This document shows, in pieces, positions 51,113 to 59,324 of a DNA stretch of 64,000 nucleotides (position 1 is the stretch's first letter; each line of letters starts with the position of its first letter). The notes beneath the pieces were generated by a model. It saw only the letters and a program-made list of their open reading frames with translations. It was not told where the DNA came from and did no database searches. The translations under genes and the position numbers were made by a program. The stretch covers positions 1-64,000 of the forward strand of contig JBGSKC010000077.1 of NCBI GenBank assembly GCA_041741415.1, read 5' to 3'. The stretch comes from JANQTF01 sp041741415 (GTDB taxonomy: Bacteria; Bacteroidota; Bacteroidia; J057).

Positions 51113-52590
51113 TGCCGCTGGCGTTCCAGGCGGGCAAGTGCTGCCTTGCAGCGGTTTTCCAATCCCGACTGGTAGAAATATTGGTCGTATGCCAGTGCTT
51201 TGGTGTACCAGCCTCTTGCTGCAGGCTGGTTGTCCCAGCTCGCATCTATTTCGCCGAGGTAAAACGCCGAATAAGGATGAATCCACGAGGTGTAGCCGCT
51301 GGCATCGTAGCGAAGGGCTGCCAGATATTCCTTCTGGGCTTCGGGCAGGAGGCCGCGGCTGTGACGAATTCGCGCCCGGCGATAGTGCCACTCCACATAC
51401 TCGGCAGGGCGAAGGGCATAAGTAGCCTTGACTTCCGACAAAATGGCTTCAGCCTTGTCAAGGTATCCTCCATCGAAGGCATTCCTTGCCCGAAACAGCG
51501 CCAGCACCACCGGGCCAGGTGCCTGTGCTGCAAAGTGCCTCGCCATGGCAGCTGCGTAGGCGTCTTCGTCAAAACGATCAGGGTCTTCCGTCATGCGAAG
51601 AAACCACTGCCGCCCGCGCTCGGGATTGCCAGCCAAAGTGTGAGCCATCCCCAGGCGAAAGGTCGCATCTGTCTGAAACAGACTGCCCCGGTACTGGCTT
51701 AAAAAACGCTCAAACACCGTTGCCGCCGACGGATAGTCGCCTTTTACATAGAGCGCTCTCGCCTCCATGTAGGACCAAAACGGCAAGAGAGCAGCGCCCC
51801 GGCTGGTGTAGGGGGCTGTATTTCGGAGCAAAGCCAGGCTTTCCTCATTTCGTTTAATTGACTGAAAACCAGCCGCTAAGAAAAAATCTACCAGGATGGC
51901 AGGCTCACTCAGGCGCTGCCGGTATTTTTCCAGGCGAATCAGGGCTTCTTCAGGGCGGTTGAGGACATTTTTTTCCACCAATGCAAGGAGCAGATGCGCT
52001 TCGCCATTGAACATGGTGGCCTGATTGGCTGCAGAGAGAAGAAGTTTCCAACCCTTTTCGACATCGCCCACGAGACCGAGGGGCTGGGCTACCCACTGAA
52101 ATCGTTCGGGTAAGCTACCCAGCATGATTTCAAACAAGCCTTCGAGTTTGTGCTGTTCCACAGATACGCCGATCCGGGCTTTGCTTTGGTCGAGATTGCG
52201 CCTTGCCTGCCGGGCATAAACGGCTGCATTCAGGTAGTGATGATCGAGAAGTTCGACAATGGTCCTTTTGGCGGCCATGTCTGCCAGCATCATTTCCCGG
52301 AGAGAATCCTGTGCTGGCAGCGCCTGAACAAGGCTTTGCCACTGGTCCCACGGCTGCTTGAAGGCCGCTATTGCAGCAGGATCCATGGTACTCATCGCGC
52401 GGTAAAGGAAAAGGTTGGAGCGGTAAAATGCCTGATAACAAGGGGAAGGAAGTTGCTGGATGGCCGTTTCGGCTTCAGAAAAGCGCAACCCGAGGAGCAA
52501 CCTCTCCACATGGCGATGGGCAGGCTGAGAAAAAGAAGGAACAGATAGCAGGATCAGGCAGGGAAGAAGCAGGGAAAGCAATGGTCGCAT
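51088..52590 (-). CDS. exported TPR-like repeat protein
   Basis: Protein of 500 aa with a signal peptide (residues 1-21, ending PSFSQP), which fixes the start at 52590. The rest is helical with TPR-like units (LRFSEAETAIQQLPSPCYQAF, GDYPSAATVFERFLSQYRG, LDKAEAILSEVKATYALRP, AARGWYTKALAYDQYFYQ). Such proteins act as scaffolds in the periplasm or outer membrane. A specific role is not visible. The gene lies downstream of the zinc-ribbon gene and its terminator. Confidence 0.75.
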   Translation of the reverse strand: MRPLLSLLLPCLILLSVPSFSQPAHRHVERLLLGLRFSEAETAIQQLPSPCYQAFYRSNLFLYRAMSTMDPAAIAAFKQPWDQWQSLVQALPAQDSLREMMLADMAAKRTIVELLDHHYLNAAVYARQARRNLDQSKARIGVSVEQHKLEGLFEIMLGSLPERFQWVAQPLGLVGDVEKGWKLLLSAANQATMFNGEAHLLLALVEKNVLNRPEEALIRLEKYRQRLSEPAILVDFFLAAGFQSIKRNEESLALLRNTAPYTSRGAALLPFWSYMEARALYVKGDYPSAATVFERFLSQYRGSLFQTDATFRLGMAHTLAGNPERGRQWFLRMTEDPDRFDEDAYAAAMARHFAAQAPGPVVLALFRARNAFDGGYLDKAEAILSEVKATYALRPAEYVEWHYRRARIRHSRGLLPEAQKEYLAALRYDASGYTSWIHPYSAFYLGEIDASWDNQPAARGWYTKALAYDQYFYQSGLENRCKAALARLERQRHQASSSRP

Positions 52591-52643
52591 GCGCGAAAGG
52601 AGGAAAACTGGTGGCGAATAAGCTGGAAAGACTGCGGAAAAGA

Positions 52644-52683
52644 GCAAAAAATACCGCGAAGATCCGCATGGGATCTTCGCGGT
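52644..52683 (-). terminator. Rho-independent terminator after the zinc-ribbon gene
   Basis: ACCGCGAAGATCC (52653-52665) pairs perfectly with GGATCTTCGCGGT (52671-52683), a 13-bp stem with a 5-nt loop, followed on the minus strand by ATTTTTTG. The hairpin lies 26 nt after the stop codon at 52709. Confidence 0.9.
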
Positions 52684-52708
52684 TTCTGACTTGTCCCAAC
52701 AAAGGGAA

Positions 52709-53464
52709 TTAAACCGATACAGCCTCGTTGACTTCCTCGAAGAAGGTATCGTCTACGAGAATACGGCCACAGTTTTCGCAGGTGATGAGGCGTGTGCGCT
52801 GCTTGAGCTCAATGTGAACTTGTGGGGGAATCAGAGAAAAGCAACCACCGCAGGCGTCGCGGTCGGTAGTGACCACTGCGAGACCGTTGCGCATGTTCTG
52901 CCGAACTTTGCGGTAGCCTACCAAAATTCGCTTTTCAACCTGCCCTTCGGCCGTTTTGATATGGTCGAGGATCCGGGTTTCTTCCACTTTGGTGTCCTCA
53001 ATGATCACCTCCAGCTCGCGCTTCTTCTCGTCCAGTTCCTGGCGCTTGCCATCCACCCGGCCCTTGGTTTCATCAAGCATTTCCTGCTTCTGCTCGATCA
53101 GCTCGGTGTGCATCCGGATTTTTTTCTCCGACGTGAGGATCTCGAGGTTCGCATATTCAATTTCCTTCCGGAGAGCTTCAAATTCGCGGTTGTTCTTCAC
53201 CTGCATTTGCTGCTCTTCGTATTTTTTGATCTGAGAAGTAAACTCCTCAATCTTTCCCTTTCTCTGAACGATCTCATCTTTGAGTTGCTTGGTCTCCTCC
53301 TGAATTCTGTCCAGGCGGGTTACCAGGCCTTCGAGGTCGTCTTCGAGATCGTTCACTTCCTCGGGAAGGGAGCCACGAAGGCGGTGGATTTCATCGAGCT
53401 TGGAGTCGAGAACCTGAAGGGTCGTGAGGGCTCGGAGGCGTTCTTCTACAGGATTGACAGCCAT
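52709..53464 (-). CDS. coiled-coil protein with C4-type zinc ribbon
   Basis: Protein of 251 aa. Residues about 20-165 form a long coiled coil (DLEGLVTRLDRIQEETKQLKDE, KNNREFEALRKEIEYANLEI). The C-terminus holds a four-cysteine zinc ribbon, CGGC near residue 204 and CENC near residue 230, separated by an SLIPPQVHIEL strand. This is the CdsZ-like family common in bacteria, proposed to act with nucleic acids or with Nif3-like proteins. It lies between the Nif3-like gene upstream (same strand) and a strong terminator, so it ends that operon. Confidence 0.88.
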   Translation of the reverse strand: MAVNPVEERLRALTTLQVLDSKLDEIHRLRGSLPEEVNDLEDDLEGLVTRLDRIQEETKQLKDEIVQRKGKIEEFTSQIKKYEEQQMQVKNNREFEALRKEIEYANLEILTSEKKIRMHTELIEQKQEMLDETKGRVDGKRQELDEKKRELEVIIEDTKVEETRILDHIKTAEGQVEKRILVGYRKVRQNMRNGLAVVTTDRDACGGCFSLIPPQVHIELKQRTRLITCENCGRILVDDTFFEEVNEAVSV

Positions 53465-53559
53465 ATTCGGTCTTCGAATGTGTGAACAGTGAATGGTAGT
53501 GCCAGGTAACCCCGGGCTATCTCTTCATACGAAAGTGGGTTACACCCTTCCGGCCGGCT

Positions 53560-54366
53560 TCAGGAGAAGTAGCGGACCGGGTTGGTCTTCACTTTCGATA
53601 AATGAACGGCAAAGGTAGAAAATTTTTCCGACAAAAACCCTGCAATGAGCTGAGTGGTAAATTGTTCGGATTCATAGTGCCCGATGTCCAGCAACAGGAT
53701 CCGGGCCTCATTCTCAAAAAATTTGTGATAGGTAATATCGGCAGTCACAAAGGCCTCAGCTCCTGCCTGCAAAGCAGCTTTCGTGAGAAGGCTTCCCGCT
53801 CCGCCACAAATGGCCACCTGCTCAATCGCTTGATTTCGAGCCGGCTCGGCATATCGGATGCCTCCACAATCAAATGCTGCCTTTACCCTGGCCAAAAAAG
53901 CTTCCTGAGACATGGGCGCTGGCAACCGCCCGATCATGCCCGATCCAACCCCCGGATCCTCGCGCCGCGGGCTCAGAATGCGCAACTCCTGCAAGCCCAG
54001 CGCTTCAGCCATTCGCTGATTGACGCCGTGGCGCACATTGTCGAGGTTGGTGTGGATAGCATACAAGTTCACCCCCAGCCGGATCGCCTTCATGATCGCG
54101 CGGCTCACGTGGTCGTCGCTCACCAATTTCTTTCGCGCTGTGAACCAGATCGGATGATGCGCCACCAGCAAATTGCAGCCCATCGCTGCCGCTTCTTCCA
54201 CTACTTCTTCGGTCATGTCGAGGCTCACCAGCACGCCCGTGAGCAAGTCCCGCGGGTTGCCAACCAGCAACCCCACATTGTCATATGATTCGGCGAGGGC
54301 AGGAGGGGCCCATTCTTCGAGGGCATCGGCCAAATGGCCCACTGTCAGGGCGCTTAATTCGATCAT
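53560..54366 (-). CDS. Nif3-like dinuclear metal-binding hexameric protein
   Basis: Protein of 268 aa of the Nif3/YbgI family. Metal ligands lie in LLVAHHPIWF (about residue 69), YAIHTNLDN and DIGHYESEQ near the C-terminus. The usual Bacteroidota form is about 365 aa because of an inserted PII-like domain, which is missing here; the core is intact. Members act on nucleotide-like compounds. The gene overlaps gldH by a 4-nt ATGA, and the zinc-ribbon gene follows. Confidence 0.9.
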   Translation of the reverse strand: MIELSALTVGHLADALEEWAPPALAESYDNVGLLVGNPRDLLTGVLVSLDMTEEVVEEAAAMGCNLLVAHHPIWFTARKKLVSDDHVSRAIMKAIRLGVNLYAIHTNLDNVRHGVNQRMAEALGLQELRILSPRREDPGVGSGMIGRLPAPMSQEAFLARVKAAFDCGGIRYAEPARNQAIEQVAICGGAGSLLTKAALQAGAEAFVTADITYHKFFENEARILLLDIGHYESEQFTTQLIAGFLSEKFSTFAVHLSKVKTNPVRYFS

Positions 54367-54809
54367 GGTTTGTTTAATTGCCTCATTCCCACAGATTTCA
54401 CCTCACAAACTGCCTCTTCCCGCATGTTCTGGGTGATCGACAAGCGATAACGGCCCGCCTGGCCCACAGGCAACTCCATCTCCGGCACGAAGCGGTCGGC
54501 ATAGGTGCCGGCACTTCGCTTTAGGAGCCAATCGCCCCCCGGGGTGAGCAAAGCTCTCCTCAGCGGCACTTCCACGGGGGCTTGCCCGGGACCTTCCCAC
54601 AGCGCCATCAGGTGGAGGTGGGTGTAGGGAAAATCCTGCATCAGCACCAGTTCTACCTCCGCCTGGAAGGGCCCCTGGTTCAGGTCTGCCTCCAGAGAAA
54701 GGGTATCAGTGAGGGCCCAGCATTGGTCGTCAAAGACGAGGGTCGCCTCCATGGAGGGGCCGCAAGCTGCGAGGACGAAGGCGAGCGGAAGAACAAAAAT
54801 CGGCTTCAT
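54363..54809 (-). CDS. gldH: gliding motility lipoprotein GldH
   Basis: Lipoprotein of 148 aa. MKPIFVLPLAFVLAAC has a lipobox with C16. LTDTLSLEADL, FPYTHLHLMALWEGPG, LRRALLTPGGDWLLKRSAGT and RYRLSITQNMREE follow the GldH pattern. GldH is needed for gliding and type IX-dependent surface functions in Flavobacterium. It lies directly downstream of ricT with a 4-nt overlap, the conserved order for the phylum. Confidence 0.88.
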   Translation of the reverse strand: MKPIFVLPLAFVLAACGPSMEATLVFDDQCWALTDTLSLEADLNQGPFQAEVELVLMQDFPYTHLHLMALWEGPGQAPVEVPLRRALLTPGGDWLLKRSAGTYADRFVPEMELPVGQAGRYRLSITQNMREEAVCEVKSVGMRQLNKP

Positions 54810-56356
54810 GAGGTGGGCGTGGAACCTGTGGATGGAGAAGCGGGGCCACGCCGGTTGCCACCGGGCCGACGCTTTTTGTTGCGATTGCGGTTCTGTTGTG
54901 GTGCTCCGTCACCAGAGGGAGCATTGGGCTGGGAACCGTTGGGGGTGGGGGCGCCGTCTCCTGTCGGAGCTTGCCGCTCCGGGCGCGGGCCGCGGCCACC
55001 ACGGCGGCGATTGCTACTATCGTTGCCCTGTCCGCGATTGCGACCTTCCTGACTGCGGCCCTCCTGATTGCGACCTTCCTGACTGCGGCCTTCCTGGTTG
55101 CGGCCCTCCTGCCGACGACCCTCTGCGGGCTTTGAGGCTTCGGGGTTGGTGCCGTCATTGGCTGATGGCTCTTTTGAACGCGACTGCTGCGCGCGGCCCC
55201 TGGGGTTCGATCCCTTGTCTCGTTCATCGCGGCCGCCGCGCCTGCGACCGCCTTTCTTCTTTTTGTCTTCGGTCAAAACGGTCGTGCCTACGCCGTCCAC
55301 AAAGTCAAAACTGGCGTCGGCATCGGCGTCCGTTTGAGGATCAAATGCGATGACGGCGTTGTCAGTAAACAACTCGGGCTTTTCGCCCTTTTTGTTGAGG
55401 GCTAATACCTCTTTCACAGCATCCACCCGCAGCGGATACCAGGAGGTTTCGCCATAATAGCTGAACCACATGATCCCTTTGAAGATGTCTGTTTTCTGAA
55501 CATACGCTTTCCCCTTGGAAGTTTCGACGCTGTTTACCTGCGGAAAATCTTTCAGGGCATCCATGTAGGCTTCCAGCTCGAAATTGAGGCAGCACTTAAG
55601 CCGACCGCAGAGGCCGGAAATTTTCATGGGGTTGAGCGAGAGATTTTGGTATCGGGCTGCGGAGGTGGACACCGTCTGGAAGTCAGTGAGCCAGGTGGAG
55701 CAGCAAAGTTCGCGGCCGCAGGAGCCGATGCCTCCCACGAGGCCGGCTTCGTGGCGCAGGCCGATTTGACGCATTTCTACCCGAATTTTAAACTCCTTCG
55801 CTAAGTCTTTGATGAGCTCGCGAAAGTCAACCCGGTGGTCGGAAATGTAATAGAAAATGGCCTTGGTGTTATCTGCCTGAAACTCCACATCACTGAGTTT
55901 CATTTCCAGGCGATAGCTTTGGGTAATGTCCCTTGCCCGTGCCAGGGTTTCCTGGTCACGCGCACGGGCTTCCCGCTGAAGGACGAGATCGTCTTCGTTG
56001 GCCTTGCGGTAAATGCGGAGGAGGTCTTTGGAGCCCTTTTTGACGCCTTTTTTACGCATTTGCAATTCTGCCAGCACCCCTCCGAGGGAGAGGACGCCGA
56101 TGTCGTAGCCACGATCACTCTCCACTACCACGTGATCGCCAATGTAGAGGCGCAAGCCGTTGACATTCCGGTAGAAGGCTTTGCGGGTTCCTTTAAACCT
56201 GACTTCGTATATATTGTCCGCTTCCGACTGGTCGGGAGGGAGCATGTTATTGAGCCAGTCGTAGGTATTCAATTTATTGCAGCCGCCGGTGGCGCATCCG
56301 CCGCTTCCGCATCCTTTGGTCGAGCAGCCGCCAGTGCCGCATGATCCGCAACCCAT
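54806..56356 (-). CDS. ricT: RicT-type PSP1 domain protein
   Basis: Protein of 516 aa. The N-terminus MGCGSCGTGGCSTKGCGSGG is cysteine-rich and possibly metal binding. The PSP1 domain follows (YEVRFKGTRKAFYRNVN, FYYISDHRVDFRELIKDLAKEF), with RHEAGLVGGIGSCGRELCCS and LCGRLKCCLNFE as family hallmarks. RicT-type proteins act with RicA and RicF in RNA processing in Bacillus. The C-terminal 150 residues are disordered and arginine/glutamate/asparagine-rich (tandem QEGRN units), likely RNA-binding. The coding repeat is listed separately. Confidence 0.9.
   Translation of the reverse strand: MGCGSCGTGGCSTKGCGSGGCATGGCNKLNTYDWLNNMLPPDQSEADNIYEVRFKGTRKAFYRNVNGLRLYIGDHVVVESDRGYDIGVLSLGGVLAELQMRKKGVKKGSKDLLRIYRKANEDDLVLQREARARDQETLARARDITQSYRLEMKLSDVEFQADNTKAIFYYISDHRVDFRELIKDLAKEFKIRVEMRQIGLRHEAGLVGGIGSCGRELCCSTWLTDFQTVSTSAARYQNLSLNPMKISGLCGRLKCCLNFELEAYMDALKDFPQVNSVETSKGKAYVQKTDIFKGIMWFSYYGETSWYPLRVDAVKEVLALNKKGEKPELFTDNAVIAFDPQTDADADASFDFVDGVGTTVLTEDKKKKGGRRRGGRDERDKGSNPRGRAQQSRSKEPSANDGTNPEASKPAEGRRQEGRNQEGRSQEGRNQEGRSQEGRNRGQGNDSSNRRRGGRGPRPERQAPTGDGAPTPNGSQPNAPSGDGAPQQNRNRNKKRRPGGNRRGPASPSTGSTPTS
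55025..55130. repeat. 15-bp coding repeat in the ricT tail
   Basis: About five copies of a 15-bp unit encode alternating QEGRN and QEGRS in the C-terminal tail. The unit keeps the frame, so copy number can change without disrupting the protein. Confidence 0.7.
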
Positions 56357-56725
56357 AGGTGTTGTTGCTTAAAATGGAACGTGCAGTTCCGGGCTGAGGT
56401 CATGGCGCATAAGCCAGTGTGGAATGCCTGGCAGGGGGCCAAACCGAAAAATCCGGTTTCCGCCTTGCAATGGCATCTCAGTGCATCTATCTAAACAAAC
56501 CTTCGGAAGAAAACCTCCAAGGCGGATGAATGTGCTGGCATGTACCCGGCTTCAGACCGGAGCTGTGTATGAAAATGAGGCCTCAAGATTCTGCAAAACC
56601 AGCCGGGCACAGGTCCAAAGACCCTGAAATGCGATTGCTTAGTTTTTACAGATCGGCCTGATGATCGGAATGAAAGAACGGAAGACCCCCGGCCAAATGA
56701 AAGCCTGAGTCATACAACCTTAAAG
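56357..56725. other. intergenic stretch, promoter region of the ricT operon
   Basis: The 369 bp between ricT and the next gene downstream have no credible frame. The segment presumably holds the promoter of ricT-gldH-Nif3, but I cannot assign a motif with confidence. Confidence 0.4.
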
Positions 56726-57787
56726 CTAGGAAAAAAAATGGAAAGGCCGCGCTGGCCTGTTGTTTTTCGGTGCTGAGGCCGATGGAGGAGTGGCATCCTG
56801 GAGGTGCTTGCGGAGGTAGCGGTAATAAATTTTGCTTTCAAACTGGTCCCTGAATTCTCTCAGCAGTTTGTCGGCAAGATCGATTTCATTTTTCCGAATC
56901 AACTCGTAGATAATTCTGGAGAAGAAAACATCCTGAGAAGTCCCGGTTAAGAGGCTGTCGGCGTGCTGAAGCTGGTGGCGAAGTGCCTCTTCGCCGAGCA
57001 GGGCATCGTTGAGGGGTAGGCCTGCCTGGCGGGAAATCAGGCTTTCGAGGTAGAGATAATAGTAGTAGGAAAAAGCAGCTTCAGGATTGTCGACAGGCAA
57101 CTGATCAAGAGAGGCGGGATCCACCTGGCGGTTGTAGGATTGGCTGAGCTTGAGAAAAGCTTTCTGGTAGAGGATATCGTTGCGTTCAAAGGCGACAAAC
57201 CAGTTGGGGAGTTCCGTCAGGACTTCCTGCTCCGCGAGGAGACCGAGCTCCCAGGCTGCCATGGAGTCGAGGCTGGCTGCATATCGGGCAAATTCATCTG
57301 CCCCAACTGTGCTTCGGAGGCTGCGAATATGAACCCGGTCGAAGCGCCGGGCGCGGGCCAGGTAGTAGTCGCACACCGTTGCCAGGGTACCCGAAAACCG
57401 AACGGAATCAAATGCATAGGCCACGGGCTCATACCACAATTCGACATGCAGGGTGGTATCGCCGGGATTGAGAAAAATTTCGATGGCCTCATCATCCACA
57501 TACAACATGGCCGGCCTTGGGCTGTAAAGGGGATAAGCCAGCAGATATTCTCCGTGCGATTGTTCTTCCGCCTTGATCAGCACGCGCTGGCCATGCAAAA
57601 TGTGGTTGTAGCGGCCATACAGGTCGTGGCTCATGTCTGATCCATGAATGTGGACCTTGACATAAGCGGTGTCATAAAAATCGTAGGTAGGATCTGGTGG
57701 CTGGCTGTGCTCCACGTGGTAGGTGAGACCAAACACGAAGAGCGTCAGGCAGGTTACCAGGGTCCAGGGGATAACTTGGTTGTTCAT
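56726..57787 (-). CDS. exported hypothetical protein
   Basis: Protein of 353 aa with an N-terminal hydrophobic segment (IPWTLVTCLTLFVFGLTYH, residues about 6-24), which makes the ATG at 57787 the most likely start. The next 130 residues (FYDTAYVKVHIHGSDMSHDLYG, AIEIFLNPGDTTLHVELWYEPVAYAFDSVRFSG, split: YFEPVAYAFDSVRFSG-like) recall the DUF4369 domains that precede thioredoxin modules in this phylum, but no CxxC is present. The remaining part is helical. It may be an envelope protein. Function is unknown. Confidence 0.6.
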   Translation of the reverse strand: MNNQVIPWTLVTCLTLFVFGLTYHVEHSQPPDPTYDFYDTAYVKVHIHGSDMSHDLYGRYNHILHGQRVLIKAEEQSHGEYLLAYPLYSPRPAMLYVDDEAIEIFLNPGDTTLHVELWYEPVAYAFDSVRFSGTLATVCDYYLARARRFDRVHIRSLRSTVGADEFARYAASLDSMAAWELGLLAEQEVLTELPNWFVAFERNDILYQKAFLKLSQSYNRQVDPASLDQLPVDNPEAAFSYYYYLYLESLISRQAGLPLNDALLGEEALRHQLQHADSLLTGTSQDVFFSRIIYELIRKNEIDLADKLLREFRDQFESKIYYRYLRKHLQDATPPSASAPKNNRPARPFHFFS

Positions 57788-57836
57788 TAGCTTGGCTCGC
57801 ACATCTTCACCGGAAGTTACAAACTTCCCGGACAAG

Positions 57837-57863
57837 AAAATAGCGGCCTGGGGCCGCTATTTT
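57837..57863. terminator. bidirectional terminator
   Basis: AAAATAGCGGCC (57837-57848) pairs perfectly with GGCCGCTATTTT (57852-57863), loop TGG. A-T-rich ends on both sides give T-rich tails on either strand. It lies between the DoxX-like gene and the exported hypothetical gene, and is expected to stop minus-strand transcripts of the YCII/DoxX pair. Confidence 0.88.
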
Positions 57864-57929
57864 GGGAATTTCATTTCGATTCCTGGCCGGTTGTACAGCC
57901 AGGTCATGCAGCACCTGCCGATTGGGTTA

Positions 57930-58301
57930 TTAGCCAACCAACCGTTTATCCTTTACAGCATATTTTGCATAGACCAACAAAGCTCCGATCACCATCAAAT
58001 TTCGGAAAATGTTGAGCATATCATTCTGGGAAGTCGCGGCGTTGGGAATGTGAACGATCAGAATGGTTAGCAACACATACACGGCCATGAGCAGGGTGGC
58101 CAGTTTGTCGAACTTGCCGATCAGACAGCTTACGATGTAGGCTGCGATGAGCACACCAGTAAAATAATTCCAGAATAACCTTGCCGGAAGCCAGGAAGGC
58201 AACATGTCGGCCCCAGTTTGGGGAAGGCCAAAGTGCAACCCCACGTAGAGTAAAAAGGAGAGCGGGAACAGGTATCGTCCCACCTGGAGGATCTTGTCCA
58301 T
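57930..58301 (-). CDS. DoxX-like small membrane protein
   Basis: Protein of 123 aa with four hydrophobic segments (YLFPLSFLLYVGLHFGL, LFWNYFTGVLIAAYIVSCLIG, LLMAVYVLLTILIVHIP, NLMVIGALLVYAKYAV). The pattern and length suit the DoxX-like family of small four-helix membrane proteins. Function is not established. Start at 58301 (MDKILQVGRYLFPL) is consistent with the topology, and the YCII gene lies 11 bp upstream on the same strand, so the two are likely cotranscribed. Confidence 0.75.
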   Translation of the reverse strand: MDKILQVGRYLFPLSFLLYVGLHFGLPQTGADMLPSWLPARLFWNYFTGVLIAAYIVSCLIGKFDKLATLLMAVYVLLTILIVHIPNAATSQNDMLNIFRNLMVIGALLVYAKYAVKDKRLVG

Positions 58302-58312
58302 CTTGGTAAGGG

Positions 58313-58666
58313 TTAGTTGATTGGGAAAGGGACAAGGCCCCGGACTTCGACCGAGCTTTGCGGATACTTCAAAATCGGGCAAGTCTGGCCCCATTCCAAC
58401 ACTTCCTCCGGGTTGTCTGATTTGCAAATGAGGAATCCGGATACCAGCACGCTGCCAGCCTCCTTGTGCGGTCCGGCCATTTTGTCCGTTGTTCCCACAA
58501 CTGTTCCTTCATATTCAACAGGCGCGGTGTGGACCAATTTTCCCTGCATGGCAATATTTCCAATCCATGCCTGCCACCTGGGCATGTCTTCGGCCATGTC
58601 CTGCGTGGTAGCCAGGTAGCCATTGTCTGCGCTGGCGTTTCTGAAAATCAACAAATACTCTTTCAT
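58313..58666 (-). CDS. YCII-related domain protein
   Basis: Protein of 117 aa starting MKEYLLIFRNASADN, the YCII entry, with LATTQDMAEDMPRWQAWIGNIAM and SVLVSGFLICKSDNPEEVLEWGQTCPIL following the family. Such small ferredoxin-like proteins are of unknown role in most bacteria. A 14-bp palindrome lies upstream of the start, between this gene and the Crp-family regulator. Confidence 0.88.
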   Translation of the reverse strand: MKEYLLIFRNASADNGYLATTQDMAEDMPRWQAWIGNIAMQGKLVHTAPVEYEGTVVGTTDKMAGPHKEAGSVLVSGFLICKSDNPEEVLEWGQTCPILKYPQSSVEVRGLVPFPIN

Positions 58667-58715
58667 CGTCGGTAGGGTTAACTGTGAGCGATGACCAAAG
58701 CTCCGCATTCACCCT

Positions 58716-58739
58716 GTCGAAAAAATCGACTTAAGTCGA
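58716..58739. promoter_or_regulatory. candidate operator palindrome upstream of the YCII gene
   Basis: TCGACTTAAGTCGA (58726-58739) is a perfect 14-bp palindrome, preceded by GTCGA (58716-58720), which pairs with TCGAC (58726-58730). It lies between the Crp-family gene stop and the YCII start, where a binding site for that regulator is expected. It is a candidate only. Confidence 0.45.
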
Positions 58740-58743
58740 CAAA

Positions 58744-59313
58744 TCAGAGGTGCGCCTTGAGGCGGCTAAAAACGTCTTTGTTGATGCCAAGGTAAGATGC
58801 GAGCACTTTGCTGGGCAGGCGGGTCATCAGCCCGGGCCGGTATTCCATGAGCCATTTGATCCTGTCCAGGGCAGAGAGCGACACAAAAGCATTGAGCCGA
58901 TACACTGAATTTGCATAGGAAGCCTCCAGAATTTGCTTATAGACCTGGTCAAACGGAGGAACCCGCTGCATCATTTCCTGAAAACCCTCCCGATTGATGG
59001 CCAGGAGCTTCACAGGCTCGATGGCCCTGATATTCTCGGCTGCCGGTTGCTGGTTGCCAAAGCTCATCAATTCGCTGCACCAGTGGTCTTCAATCACAAG
59101 GTCGCGGGTGGTTTCGTTCATGTCTGCATCATGGACAAACACCTGCAAGCACCCTTGCACAACAAAATAAACGTTCCTGCACACCTCCCCCTGGGTCAGC
59201 AGGAGGGTGTTTTTCCTGGCTTCCACAGGCTTGAACTGGCTCAGCACCAAGTCGATATTGTGAGTGTCCTGTCCAAGACGGGCTTCCAGGTGTGCTCTCA
59301 GCATTTCAATCAT
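58744..59313 (-). CDS. Crp/Fnr family transcriptional regulator
   Basis: Regulator of 189 aa with a cyclic-nucleotide-binding-like jelly roll (KNTLLLTQGEVCRNVYFVVQGCLQVFV) and a C-terminal HTH (LPSKVLASYLGINKDVFSRLKAHL), the usual Crp/Fnr design. Key ligand arginine and serine residues of CRP are not conserved, so it may sense something other than cAMP. The start at 59313 (MIEMLRAHLE) is in the M3 peptidase promoter region downstream of that gene's stop by 11 bp. It may control the YCII/DoxX genes. Confidence 0.88.
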   Translation of the reverse strand: MIEMLRAHLEARLGQDTHNIDLVLSQFKPVEARKNTLLLTQGEVCRNVYFVVQGCLQVFVHDADMNETTRDLVIEDHWCSELMSFGNQQPAAENIRAIEPVKLLAINREGFQEMMQRVPPFDQVYKQILEASYANSVYRLNAFVSLSALDRIKWLMEYRPGLMTRLPSKVLASYLGINKDVFSRLKAHL

Positions 59314-59324
59314 GACCGCAAAAT

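Noticed and set aside
55025..55130. Regular repeats suggesting a CRISPR array in ricT
   Set aside because: The units are 15 bp, contiguous and in frame with the disordered C-terminal tail of the protein.
56424..56627. 67-codon frame upstream of ricT
   Set aside because: It has no domain and lies in the presumed promoter region of the ricT operon.
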